Source: JAQIBY01 sp964615585
GTDB taxonomy: Bacteria > Bacteroidota > Bacteroidia > Bacteroidales > ML635J-15
Length of the DNA: 13,529 nt
Assembly (NCBI GenBank): GCA_964615585.1
Contig: CAZTNS010000084.1
Span: forward strand, 1 to 13,529
Reading direction: 5' to 3'
The notes under the pieces were generated by a model. It was not told the DNA's origin. It saw only the letters and a list, made by a program, of their open reading frames with translations, and ran no database searches. A program made the translations under genes and the position numbers. Of this stretch, positions 1 to 7,464 are shown piece after piece. Position 1 is the first letter of the stretch. Every line of letters begins with the position of its first letter.

Positions 1-70
1 CATGTCCATTTTTAAGCAAACGGGAGTGAAAAATCAACAAATCTTAATGTGGGTGCATTGTATAATTGTT

Positions 71-78
71 TATTTTTG
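71..78 (+). promoter_or_regulatory. Possible -7 promoter element for the first lipoprotein gene
   Basis: The octamer TATTTTTG matches the Bacteroidota -7 consensus TAnnTTTG exactly and sits 16 bases before the ATG at 95. No good -33 TTTG/TTG is seen at the usual spacing of about 20 bases upstream, and such AT-rich octamers occur by chance. The implied 5' leader would be very short. Confidence 0.3.
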
Positions 79-94
79 ACACAAACACAGATGT

Positions 95-910
95 ATGAAA
101 AATATATTTTTTTTCTTATTCATAATGCTTTTGTTTATAGCCTGCAAAGATCAGGACAGCTCAATATCTGAAAAAACAACACCGGCGCAAACATCAGAAT
201 TTTTCTGGAAAGCTGACAGCTTGGGTGATATCTGCTTTGAGAATTCTGTCATGTTGTTGCCCATTGATTTTGAAAGCGAAAATGAATTTTCACAGAACCG
301 TTATATCAGCTTTCATACAGGACACAATAAAAATCATATTTACGAGGGAACAGTTTCCGAAATTGTTAAAGCATCAGCAACAGACAGTACCGGAGAAATC
401 GGATATTCAAGGTATGTTCTTAGTGGTAGTTGTGGCAGCATAGTGTTTAAGGCAGAGGCATTTGATGTGATGAAAAGACCAGTAGGTACTGCTGACAGCA
501 TAGTTGGTCAGATATCCCTGGATTTCTTTAAAGGAAAAACTGTCATGATAGATTTTAAAGAGAAATCATTGACATTGTATCATGATTTGACCCGGTCAGG
601 TGTGTTCAATTTTCAGCCTTATGACATTTATCTGAATCATAAAATCATTCTTCCTGTAATCATAAATAATAAAAGGCAACGGTTTTTACTCAATCCCCAA
701 TCGGCTTTATTTGTGGTTTTCAATCCCGGAGAAGCCCCTGGCCCGGTATCCATAGGTAATAATACCTGGGATGTTCCTGATACACGGATGGTTAGTGATG
801 CCAATCCTGATTTTGACGGGATAATGGGGTATGCTTTTCTGAAGGATAAAATTGTAATGGTCTGTCCGGAAAAGCAAGAAATCTGTATCTTAGATACAAT
901 CACGGAATAA
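95..910 (+). CDS. Lipoprotein resembling a two-lobed retropepsin-like aspartic protease, probably inactive
   Basis: This 271-residue protein starts with a lipoprotein signal peptide: a basic start, a phenylalanine-rich hydrophobic stretch and lipobox LFIAC with Cys17, so it should be a membrane-anchored periplasmic or surface protein. The body looks like two retropepsin-type lobes. Lobe 1 has ISFHTGHNKN (71-80) where the catalytic DTG loop is expected, followed by a hydrophobic GQISLDFFKGKTVMIDF segment (138-154). Lobe 2 has RFLLNPQSA (196-204) in the DTG position, then DGIMGYAFLKDKIVMV (241-256). The second segments match the 'GxxGxxFLk...v.iD' pattern of aspartyl-protease-like proteins. The catalytic Asp is thus His74 in lobe 1 and Asn200 in lobe 2, suggesting loss of proteolysis. 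Family assignment is from pattern memory, not a search. The last 21 bases overlap the convergent pseudouridine synthase gene. A binding role is inference only. Confidence 0.6.
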   Translation: MKNIFFFLFIMLLFIACKDQDSSISEKTTPAQTSEFFWKADSLGDICFENSVMLLPIDFESENEFSQNRYISFHTGHNKNHIYEGTVSEIVKASATDSTGEIGYSRYVLSGSCGSIVFKAEAFDVMKRPVGTADSIVGQISLDFFKGKTVMIDFKEKSLTLYHDLTRSGVFNFQPYDIYLNHKIILPVIINNKRQRFLLNPQSALFVVFNPGEAPGPVSIGNNTWDVPDTRMVSDANPDFDGIMGYAFLKDKIVMVCPEKQEICILDTITE

Positions 911-1615
911 TGGCCATACTACATCATCGGGATAATCGGCAGTAAATGTCATTTTGTTTTTTCTGACAGGATGTAAAAACACAAGTTTTCCGGCATGCAA
1001 AGAAATACCGCCATCTGAGTTTGAACGTGGAAACCCGTATTTTAAATCTCCTTTTATCGGGCATCCGATGTAAGCCAACTGGCAGCGTATCTGATGATGT
1101 CTGCCGGTTAACAACCGGATTTGGAGTAGATGATAATTGTCTGATGATCCAACTGTTTTATACTCAAGCATGGCTTTTTTAGCTGCTTTATCGGATGCAT
1201 CACAAACATAGGATTTGTTTTGCTTTTTATTTTTTTTTAGATAATGCTCCAGCTTGTCGTCAGATTGTGGTGGCATATTTTTTACCAGTGCATAATACAG
1301 TTTTTCTGTTTCCTGTTTCTTAAACTGGCTATTCAATCTTGACAGGGCTTTTCCCGTTTTGGCCAGTACCAATACACCGCTAACAGGTCTGTCAAGCCTG
1401 TGGATCAAACCCAGAAAGACATTCCCTGGTTTGTTGTATTTGTCTTTAAGATACGATTTGTACATGTCCAACACAGAACGATCGCCGGTTTTGTCCCCCT
1501 GAGATAAAATCCCGGCCGGTTTATTGATTACCAGGATATGGTTATCTTCATACATGATGTCTGGCAGAAATGTATCCTTTTGATGTTTGTGTTTATTAGT
1601 ACTGTTCTTTTTCAT
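890..1615 (-). CDS. RluA-family RNA pseudouridine synthase
   Basis: This 241-residue cytoplasmic enzyme should isomerise a uridine in rRNA or tRNA to pseudouridine. The RluA-type active site is intact: HRLDR at 72-76 with catalytic Asp75, followed by PVSGVLVLAKT. The N-terminal strand DNHILVINKPAG (24-35) and the late motif LLTGRHHQIRCQL (168-180) are also typical. There is no S4 RNA-binding domain, so it is the short single-domain form and the target base cannot be named. The ATG at 1615 gives a 20-base overlap with the end of panB and adds a lysine-rich extension. Met21 (start at 1555) lies just before the conserved core and is a credible alternative start. Tight coupling to panB suggests co-transcription. 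The 3' end overlaps the convergent lipoprotein gene. Confidence 0.88.
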   Translation of the reverse strand: MKKNSTNKHKHQKDTFLPDIMYEDNHILVINKPAGILSQGDKTGDRSVLDMYKSYLKDKYNKPGNVFLGLIHRLDRPVSGVLVLAKTGKALSRLNSQFKKQETEKLYYALVKNMPPQSDDKLEHYLKKNKKQNKSYVCDASDKAAKKAMLEYKTVGSSDNYHLLQIRLLTGRHHQIRCQLAYIGCPIKGDLKYGFPRSNSDGGISLHAGKLVFLHPVRKNKMTFTADYPDDVVWPLFRDCI

Positions 1616-2411
1616 TGGGAAAATCCATGTTTTTCACATCATCAATATACCGTGAAACAGCACCTGTAATTTCTGCAGACAGATCGTGATAACGGCGCAG
1701 AAAGCGTGGTGAAAATTCCTGTGTAATGCCAAGGATATCATGCAGGACAAGTACTTGCCCGTCAACGTTGGATCCTGCACCTATTCCAATGATAGGGATT
1801 TTAATCTCTTTTGCCAGTTGACACCCCAACCGGGCTGGGATTTTTTCCAGAACGACGGAAAAGCATCCGAGTTCTTCAAGCAGGTGAGCATCTTCAATGA
1901 GTTTTTCTGCTTCTTCCTCTTCTGTGGCACGAACAACATAAGTTCCAAACTTATGAATTGATTGCGGTGTAAGACCCAGATGCCCCATTATTGGTATGCC
2001 TGCTGATAAAATCCTTCGTATTGATTCTTCAACCTCAGCACCCCCTTCGATTTTTATGGCGGCAGCCCCTGTTTCTTTCATAATACGAATGGCAGATTTC
2101 AATGCCAGTTTTGAGTTTCCCTGATAGGTGCCAAACGGCATGTCAACAACAACCAGAGCACGGTTTACTGCCCTTACAACACTGGCTGCATGATATATCA
2201 TATGATCAAGTGTGATGGGAAGGGTTGAGTCGAATCCTGCCATTACATTTGATGCGGAATCTCCTACGAGAATAACATCAATTTTCGATCTGTCTAATAA
2301 CCGCGCCATAGAATAATCATAGGCAGTAAGCATTGCAATCTTTTCATTCTTGTTCTTCATTCCTTGCAAAACTTTTGTGGTTACCCGCCTGACATTTTTG
2401 TAGTGTGACAT
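1596..2411 (-). CDS. panB: 3-methyl-2-oxobutanoate hydroxymethyltransferase (ketopantoate hydroxymethyltransferase)
   Basis: PanB transfers a hydroxymethyl group from 5,10-methylenetetrahydrofolate to 2-oxoisovalerate, making ketopantoate, the first committed step toward pantothenate and coenzyme A; it is cytoplasmic. The 271-residue length is normal for the family. Visible signatures are MLTAYDYSMARLLD (27-40), VGDSASNVMAG (49-59) with metal-binding Asp51, VVDMPFGTY (88-96) with Asp90, IKIEGG (119-124) with Lys120, MGHLGLTPQ (142-150), VVLEKIP (186-192) with catalytic Glu189, and GIGAG (209-213). All expected active-site positions are present. It is the first gene of an apparent two-gene minus-strand operon with the pseudouridine synthase. 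panC and panD are not in the window. Its start faces the divergent lipoprotein gene across 89 bases of AT-rich DNA. Confidence 0.96.
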   Translation of the reverse strand: MSHYKNVRRVTTKVLQGMKNKNEKIAMLTAYDYSMARLLDRSKIDVILVGDSASNVMAGFDSTLPITLDHMIYHAASVVRAVNRALVVVDMPFGTYQGNSKLALKSAIRIMKETGAAAIKIEGGAEVEESIRRILSAGIPIMGHLGLTPQSIHKFGTYVVRATEEEEAEKLIEDAHLLEELGCFSVVLEKIPARLGCQLAKEIKIPIIGIGAGSNVDGQVLVLHDILGITQEFSPRFLRRYHDLSAEITGAVSRYIDDVKNMDFPNEKEQY

Positions 2412-2442
2412 ATTATTATTTTTCTAATTCAAATAATAAGCT

Positions 2443-2450
2443 TATTTTTG
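2443..2450 (+). promoter_or_regulatory. Possible -7 promoter element in the panB/lipoprotein divergent region
   Basis: TATTTTTG matches TAnnTTTG on the plus strand, 50 bases before the ATG at 2501. No convincing -33 box is seen 20 bases upstream. A second, imperfect option lies at 2478-2484 (TATTTTG) with TTG at 2460-2462. The intergenic region is only 89 bases and must hold promoters in both directions; no clear minus-strand element for panB was found. Confidence 0.25.
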
Positions 2451-2500
2451 AAACGTTGATTGTACAAAATTGATAAATATTTTGAAATAACCCATTTTTA

Positions 2501-3544
2501 ATGAATTATTTTACGTGGATTTGTTTTTTAATTGTAATCCTGATGTTTTTTACCTCCTGCGAAGAAGATGTTAATGTCAATGCTGATTGGGAAAATATCC
2601 CTGTGATTTATGCTTTGTTGAACCAAAATGATTCTGTCCATTATATAAAGGTGAACAAAACTTTTCTTGGTGATGCCTCAGCATATGAAATGTCTCAGAT
2701 AAGTGATTCTTTGTTTTATGAGGATGCTGAAGTATATGTTAACCAGATAAGCAATGGAGAGGTTGTCAAACGTATGGACTTTATTGCTGTTGATACTATT
2801 TCTAAACCAGAAGGCTTATTTGCCAATGACCGGAATACCATATATGTTTACCTTGGGAATATAAGGGCTTTGAATAACAACGGAACACCATATACTTATG
2901 AGTTACACGTTATTGTTCCCTCAGCAAACAAACACTGTACAAGCACTATACAGTTGATCAACGGTGCACGCATAATAGATCCCACTCCCATTCGAGAAAT
3001 TGCTCTGAACAGGTATGATATTGGTAAAGTAAATGCAAAATATGAAACCGGAGAAAATGGCATGCTCTATCAGATGGTATTTCGTTTTTATTATCTCGAA
3101 GTGTCAAATACTGGAGATACAAATAAAAACCTTCCCCCTGTAGAAATATACTGGCCTGTAACTACTGTGTCAGGTGATGATGAGCAGATATGGCTGGAGT
3201 TTCCTGTGGAAAAATTCTATGATATAATGTTAGATTCCATCAAGCAAAAAGAGAATGTTACCAGGTTGGTACGATATCCTAACTCTGTCTCATTTACTTT
3301 ATATGCAGCAGATGAGAATTACCAGATTTATTCTTCTTTAAGTGAACCTTCTGATGGCGCAGTTCAGGAAAAACCTTTTTTTACCAATATCAATGAAGGG
3401 GTGGGTTTGTTTGCTGCCAGGTTTACTAAAACCGTGTATAATAAGGTATCCAATCCGACAATTAGCACTTTTGCCAATGACACACTAACAGAGCATCTCA
3501 ATTTTGCTGATCTTGATAATCCTTATTATTTGTCAAAAAAGTGA
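2501..3544 (+). CDS. Lipoprotein of unknown function, DUF4249-like
   Basis: The 347-residue product has a hydrophobic leader and lipobox-like FFTSC with Cys20, followed by acidic EED, as in exported Bacteroidota lipoproteins. The rest is predicted from composition to be mostly beta-rich and non-membrane. After the anchor, the order is: a segment on the theme IPVIYALLNQNDSVHYIKVNK (33-53), a stretch where paired modules normally describe an added 'DAEVYV' strand (75-80), and YTYELHVIV (126-134), all reminiscent of Bacteroidota DUF4249 and related lipoproteins. That family assignment is from memory and uncertain. No catalytic motif is apparent. It is transcribed alone toward dnaK, with 158 bases between them and a weak hairpin after its stop. 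Its role is unknown. Confidence 0.75.
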   Translation: MNYFTWICFLIVILMFFTSCEEDVNVNADWENIPVIYALLNQNDSVHYIKVNKTFLGDASAYEMSQISDSLFYEDAEVYVNQISNGEVVKRMDFIAVDTISKPEGLFANDRNTIYVYLGNIRALNNNGTPYTYELHVIVPSANKHCTSTIQLINGARIIDPTPIREIALNRYDIGKVNAKYETGENGMLYQMVFRFYYLEVSNTGDTNKNLPPVEIYWPVTTVSGDDEQIWLEFPVEKFYDIMLDSIKQKENVTRLVRYPNSVSFTLYAADENYQIYSSLSEPSDGAVQEKPFFTNINEGVGLFAARFTKTVYNKVSNPTISTFANDTLTEHLNFADLDNPYYLSKK

Positions 3545-3552
3545 CGTAATGT

Positions 3553-3569
3553 CAGATTGATCTGTTTTT
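3553..3569 (+). terminator. Weak candidate terminator after the lipoprotein gene
   Basis: CAGA-TTGA-TCTG can fold into a 4-5 bp hairpin and is followed directly by five T residues, nine bases after the stop at 3544. The stem is short and not GC-rich, so this is a low-confidence call. Confidence 0.3.
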
Positions 3570-3675
3570 ATATCCATAAATACAATTAAATCCTGCCAGA
3601 ATTACCCTTTTTGTTTAGATAATCTTCGTGGCACAGTCATTGTTGATTGATGAACGAAATTTTATGTGAAATCAA

Positions 3676-3700
3676 AAATTAAATTAAATTAAATTAAATA
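3676..3700 (+). repeat. AAATT pentanucleotide microsatellite in the dnaK leader
   Basis: Four perfect AAATT units (3676-3695) are followed by AAATA, ending two bases before the dnaK ATG at 3703. There is no Shine-Dalgarno sequence, and A-rich leaders are normal for translation initiation in Bacteroidota. The exact repetition is what is unusual: slippage here would change leader length by 5 bases without touching the reading frame. Confidence 0.85.
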
Positions 3701-3702
3701 TT

Positions 3703-5631
3703 ATGGGTAAAATAATTGGAATAGATTTAGGAACCACAAATTCATGTGTGGCTGTTATGGAAGGTAACGAACCGGTTATAATTCCAAATAGTGAAGGCAA
3801 ACGCACCACACCATCATTGGTGGCTTTTGTTGAAAACGGAGAACGGAAAATTGGAGATCCTGCAAAACGGCAGGCAATCACAAATTCTGAAAAAACCATT
3901 GCATCCATAAAACGTTTCATGGGTGAAAAATACAGCAATCTGAAAAATGAAATTAAACGTGTTCCGTATAAAGTAGTAGATGGCGGTAATGATACATTGC
4001 GGGTACAAGTTGGTGATCGAAAATATACACCCCAGGAAATCTCGGCGATGATCCTTCAGAAAATGAAAAAAACCGCAGAAGATTATATCGGACAGGAAGT
4101 AACGGAAGCTGTTATTACAGTGCCTGCTTATTTCGATGATTCGCAACGACAGGCAACAAAAGAAGCCGGAGAAATTGCCGGGCTTGAAGTAAAACGTATC
4201 ATAAATGAACCCACGGCTGCTTCATTGGCTTATGGACTTGACAAAAAAGAACAGGACATGAAAGTGGCTGTCTTTGACCTCGGAGGTGGTACATTTGATA
4301 TTTCTATTCTTGAGCTTGGCGAAGGTGTGTTTGAAGTTAAATCAACCAATGGCGATACACATTTGGGTGGTGATGATTTTGACCAGAAAATCATAGAATG
4401 GCTGGTAGAAGAATTTAAAAAGGATGAAGGTGCAGATCTGAGTAAAGATCCAATGGCAATGCAGCGATTAAAAGAGGCTGCCGAAAAGGCGAAAATTGAA
4501 CTTTCAAGTGCCAGTTCTACCGAAATTAACCTGCCATATATAATGCCGGTTGACGGGGTCCCAAAACACATGGTGAAAACCTTGAGCCGGGCAAAATTTG
4601 AACAACTTGTTGATTCATTGATAGAAGCAACCATTAAACCTTGTGAACATGCAATGAAAGATGCAGGTATATCCACCTCGGATATCAATCAGGTGTTGCT
4701 TGTAGGCGGATCAACAAGGATTCCTGCTATTCAGGAAAAAGTGAAAAAATTCTTCGGCAGAGAGCCCTCAAAAGGAGTCAATGCTGATGAAGTAGTAGCT
4801 CTTGGTGCAGCTATTCAGGGTGGTGTACTTACTGGTGATGTAAAAGATGTTCTTTTACTTGATGTGACCCCGCTTTCTCTTGGTATTGAAACCATGGGTG
4901 GTGTCATGACAAAACTCATTGAAGCAAATACCACCATCCCAACCAATAAATCGGAAACATTTACCACAGCTGCTGACAATCAGCCTTCTGTAGAAATCCA
5001 TGTTCTGCAGGGAGAAAGACCAATGGCTAAAGACAACAAAACCATTGGACGGTTCCATCTGGATGGAATTCCCCCGGCACCACGTGGCGTTCCCCAAGTT
5101 GAGGTTAGCTTTGACATTGATGCCAATGGTATCCTCAATGTATCTGCAAAAGATAAAGGTACTGGCAAGGAACAAAGTATTCGAATTGAAGCTTCTACCG
5201 GATTATCCGAAGAAGAGATTAAACGGATGAAAGATGAAGCTGAAGCCAATGCTGAAAATGATAAAAAAGAAAAAGAAAGGATTGAAAAAATCAACCAAGC
5301 TGATCAACTCATCTTCCAAACTGAAAAACAACTCAAAGAAGTAGGCGATAAAATTCCTGAAGATAAGAAAAAGCCCATTGAAGATGCTTTGGGTAAACTA
5401 AAAGAAGCGCATAAAAACCAGGATGTTGAGACCATTGATAAGGCAATGGAAGAGTTGAATCAAGTATTCCAGGCTGCTTCACAAGACATATATAATGCGC
5501 AGAATGCTGGTCAACAACAGCAACAAACACAATCAGAACAAACCGGTGCTACAACTGATGAAGAAAAATCCAAATCCGGGGATGATTCTGATGACGATGT
5601 GACAGATGTTGATTTTGAGGAAGTCAAATAA
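3703..5631 (+). CDS. dnaK: Molecular chaperone DnaK (Hsp70)
   Basis: DnaK is the cytoplasmic Hsp70, binding and releasing hydrophobic peptide segments under ATP control together with DnaJ and GrpE. The 642-residue length is usual. The ATPase domain shows the phosphate-1 motif GIDLGTTNSCVAVMEG (6-21), the phosphate-2 motif VFDLGGGTFDISILE (190-204) and the adenosine motif VGGSTRIP (334-341). The interdomain linker VLLLDVTP (383-390) leads into the substrate-binding domain with LSLGIETMGG (391-400), then a helical lid and a Q/T-rich, acidic tail ending in EEVK. The tail contains a glutamine run (about 606-612), normal for this variable region. The start is fixed by the conserved N-terminus. No grpE or dnaJ lies next to it here. 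Expression seems monocistronic: an intrinsic terminator follows the stop. No CIRCE operator was recognised upstream. Confidence 0.98.
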   Translation: MGKIIGIDLGTTNSCVAVMEGNEPVIIPNSEGKRTTPSLVAFVENGERKIGDPAKRQAITNSEKTIASIKRFMGEKYSNLKNEIKRVPYKVVDGGNDTLRVQVGDRKYTPQEISAMILQKMKKTAEDYIGQEVTEAVITVPAYFDDSQRQATKEAGEIAGLEVKRIINEPTAASLAYGLDKKEQDMKVAVFDLGGGTFDISILELGEGVFEVKSTNGDTHLGGDDFDQKIIEWLVEEFKKDEGADLSKDPMAMQRLKEAAEKAKIELSSASSTEINLPYIMPVDGVPKHMVKTLSRAKFEQLVDSLIEATIKPCEHAMKDAGISTSDINQVLLVGGSTRIPAIQEKVKKFFGREPSKGVNADEVVALGAAIQGGVLTGDVKDVLLLDVTPLSLGIETMGGVMTKLIEANTTIPTNKSETFTTAADNQPSVEIHVLQGERPMAKDNKTIGRFHLDGIPPAPRGVPQVEVSFDIDANGILNVSAKDKGTGKEQSIRIEASTGLSEEEIKRMKDEAEANAENDKKEKERIEKINQADQLIFQTEKQLKEVGDKIPEDKKKPIEDALGKLKEAHKNQDVETIDKAMEELNQVFQAASQDIYNAQNAGQQQQQTQSEQTGATTDEEKSKSGDDSDDDVTDVDFEEVK

Positions 5632-5650
5632 CATAAAGGTTTCAATATGA

Positions 5651-5685
5651 AAAAAAGCCGCATTTGCAGATGTGGCTTTTTTTTT
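5651..5685 (+). terminator. Rho-independent terminator of dnaK
   Basis: The arms GCCGCAT and ATGTGGC pair (one G-U) around the loop TTGCAG, extended by a flanking A6/T6 pairing (5651-5663 with 5670-5682) and running into nine T residues (5677-5685). It lies about 20 bases after the dnaK stop. The A-tract upstream means it might also work weakly on the other strand. Confidence 0.9.
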
Positions 5686-5799
5686 ACCCTTTGCCAGCTA
5701 CAGGTAAATGCCTTAATGCTTTATAGATATCTCTGTAAAGGCAGTGGGAGAGGATAGACAGAATCAATTCGATACTCTTTGCCATGTTTTACTGCTATG

Positions 5800-5831
5800 G
5801 TTGGAAATAAAAGAATAATATGTTATCATTG
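5800..5831 (+). promoter_or_regulatory. Candidate promoter for the subtilase / beta-barrel pair
   Basis: GTTG at 5800-5803 and TATCATTG at 5824-5831 are separated by 20 bases, which fits the Bacteroidota -33/-7 arrangement (TTTG and TAnnTTTG), with one mismatch in each element. It lies 36 bases before the annotated ATG and downstream of the dnaK terminator, where a new promoter is needed. Confidence 0.4.
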
Positions 5832-5867
5832 TAATGCAAATAACAACCCATTATGCCTTATAAGTAA

Positions 5868-7463
5868 ATGGGAGAAAACAGTGTCTCAATGTATGTATTC
5901 AAGTATAAATATATAACAGTTCTGTTGTTTGTGGCATTGGTAGTGATTGCAAAATCGGGTTTTTCACAGAACGGTGATTACTGGGTGTTTTTTAAAGATA
6001 AATCAGGCGTGGATTTTAATCCGGAGTCCTGGTTTTCTGAGAAAGCACTCGAACGCCGTCATATGCAGGGAATCGATATTTCAGAAACAGATAAGCCTTT
6101 GGTACCGGAGTATCTCAAAGCTGTGACGGGTATTGCAAGCGAAACATTGGGATGTAGCCGGTGGTTCAACGCTGCATACATCAAAGCAAATGACATACAG
6201 GTGAATAACATCAGGGAATTGCCGTTTGTCAATGCTGTTGAACCGGCTGTTGTGTGGGAGCAAAGTCCTTATGCCTCATCGGGTATGTTGTGGACAGATA
6301 ATGAAGACTTGCGTTGCAAACAACTTGGTATGTTTTTTCCTGACATTTTGGAAGAAAAAGAACTCAATGGCAAAGGTGTACGAATTGCTGTATTGGATGG
6401 AGGGTTTCCAGGGGTAGATACACATCCTGCATTTGGTCATTTGCGCGAAAATGGTCAGATTATCAACGTACACGATTTTGTCAAAGATAAAGAAACCGTA
6501 TTTCATGGCAGCAGGCATGGCACTATGGTGCTGAGTTGCATCGCCGGCAGGCACGATAACGATAATATGGGATTGGCACAAGATGCCCAATTTTTACTGG
6601 CACGTACCGAAAAGAATTTTGAACCGTACAAAGAAGAAATTTACTGGATGGAAGCTATGGAATGGGCTGATAAGGAAGGAGCAGACATCATTAATTCGTC
6701 CCTGGGATATACATATCACCGCTATTTTAAAAAAGCCATGGACGGGAAAACCAGCCTGGTGAGTAAAGCTGCCAATATGGCGGCATCCAAAGGCATTCTT
6801 GTTGTCAACGCTGCAGGAAATTCAGGTACTGATTCATGGCATGTGATAGGAACCCCCGCAGATGCCGACAGCATACTTTCTGTAGGTGGCGTTCACCCTG
6901 ATGATCATTTACATATCAGTTTCAGTTCTTATGGCCCTACTGCTGACGGACGGTTAAAACCAAATGTGTGTGCCGCTGGAAAAGCATTTGTAGCCAATAA
7001 AATAGGATATACAACAACTTCAGGTACTTCTTTTGCTTCTCCGCTTACATGTGGCTTTGCTGCATGCGTAAAACAAGCTTTTCCCGAATACAGTGTCATG
7101 GAATTGATTGATGTTATTCAGAAATCGGCAAGTTTATACCCTTATTATGACTATGCTCACGGATATGGCATACCAAATGCTTATAAATTGTTTTCCGGCA
7201 ACAAGCAGACAGACCCGACATTTGAACTTCTGGAAAACGACAACACTTACGCTGTGCATATTCCCGACAATGTTTTCAATGGTACCGGCATGCATAATTC
7301 AACGCATTTGTTTTATCATCTTGCCGGCAATGAGGGAAAACTTAAGTCTTACAAAGTGATAAAAGTGTACAACAATACACCCCTGGAAATCAGCAGAGAT
7401 GAATTAAGAAATAAACTGCTAAGGATACATTACCTGGGTTACACATTAGAAAAACAATTTTGA
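5868..7463 (+). CDS. Secreted subtilisin-like serine protease (peptidase family S8)
   Basis: This 531-residue exported protease should hydrolyse proteins by the Asp-His-Ser triad. A hydrophobic signal segment (about 15-29) precedes a likely signal peptidase I site near SGFSQ (30-34). The 35-150 region has the 'YWVFF.DK...LERR' style of Bacteroidota subtilases and may act as a prosegment. The catalytic domain has IAVLDGG with Asp177, SRHGTMV with His217, VVNAAGNSG with oxyanion Asn318, and TTSGTSFASP with Ser388, so it appears active. About 90 residues follow the domain. They end in RIHYLGYTLEKQF and do not look like the usual type IX secretion sorting domain. The ATG at 5868 gives a long, polar lead-in; Met8 (5889), closer to the hydrophobic segment and preceded by GGGAGAAAA, is a good alternative. 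The next gene begins one base after the stop. Confidence 0.93.
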   Translation: MGENSVSMYVFKYKYITVLLFVALVVIAKSGFSQNGDYWVFFKDKSGVDFNPESWFSEKALERRHMQGIDISETDKPLVPEYLKAVTGIASETLGCSRWFNAAYIKANDIQVNNIRELPFVNAVEPAVVWEQSPYASSGMLWTDNEDLRCKQLGMFFPDILEEKELNGKGVRIAVLDGGFPGVDTHPAFGHLRENGQIINVHDFVKDKETVFHGSRHGTMVLSCIAGRHDNDNMGLAQDAQFLLARTEKNFEPYKEEIYWMEAMEWADKEGADIINSSLGYTYHRYFKKAMDGKTSLVSKAANMAASKGILVVNAAGNSGTDSWHVIGTPADADSILSVGGVHPDDHLHISFSSYGPTADGRLKPNVCAAGKAFVANKIGYTTTSGTSFASPLTCGFAACVKQAFPEYSVMELIDVIQKSASLYPYYDYAHGYGIPNAYKLFSGNKQTDPTFELLENDNTYAVHIPDNVFNGTGMHNSTHLFYHLAGNEGKLKSYKVIKVYNNTPLEISRDELRNKLLRIHYLGYTLEKQF

Positions 7464-7464
7464 T

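Noticed and set aside
4230..4688. 152-codon minus-strand frame opposite dnaK, and other antisense frames within dnaK and feoB
   Set aside because: They are shadows of the strongly conserved sense genes, with low-complexity Ser/Phe-rich translations and no independent support.
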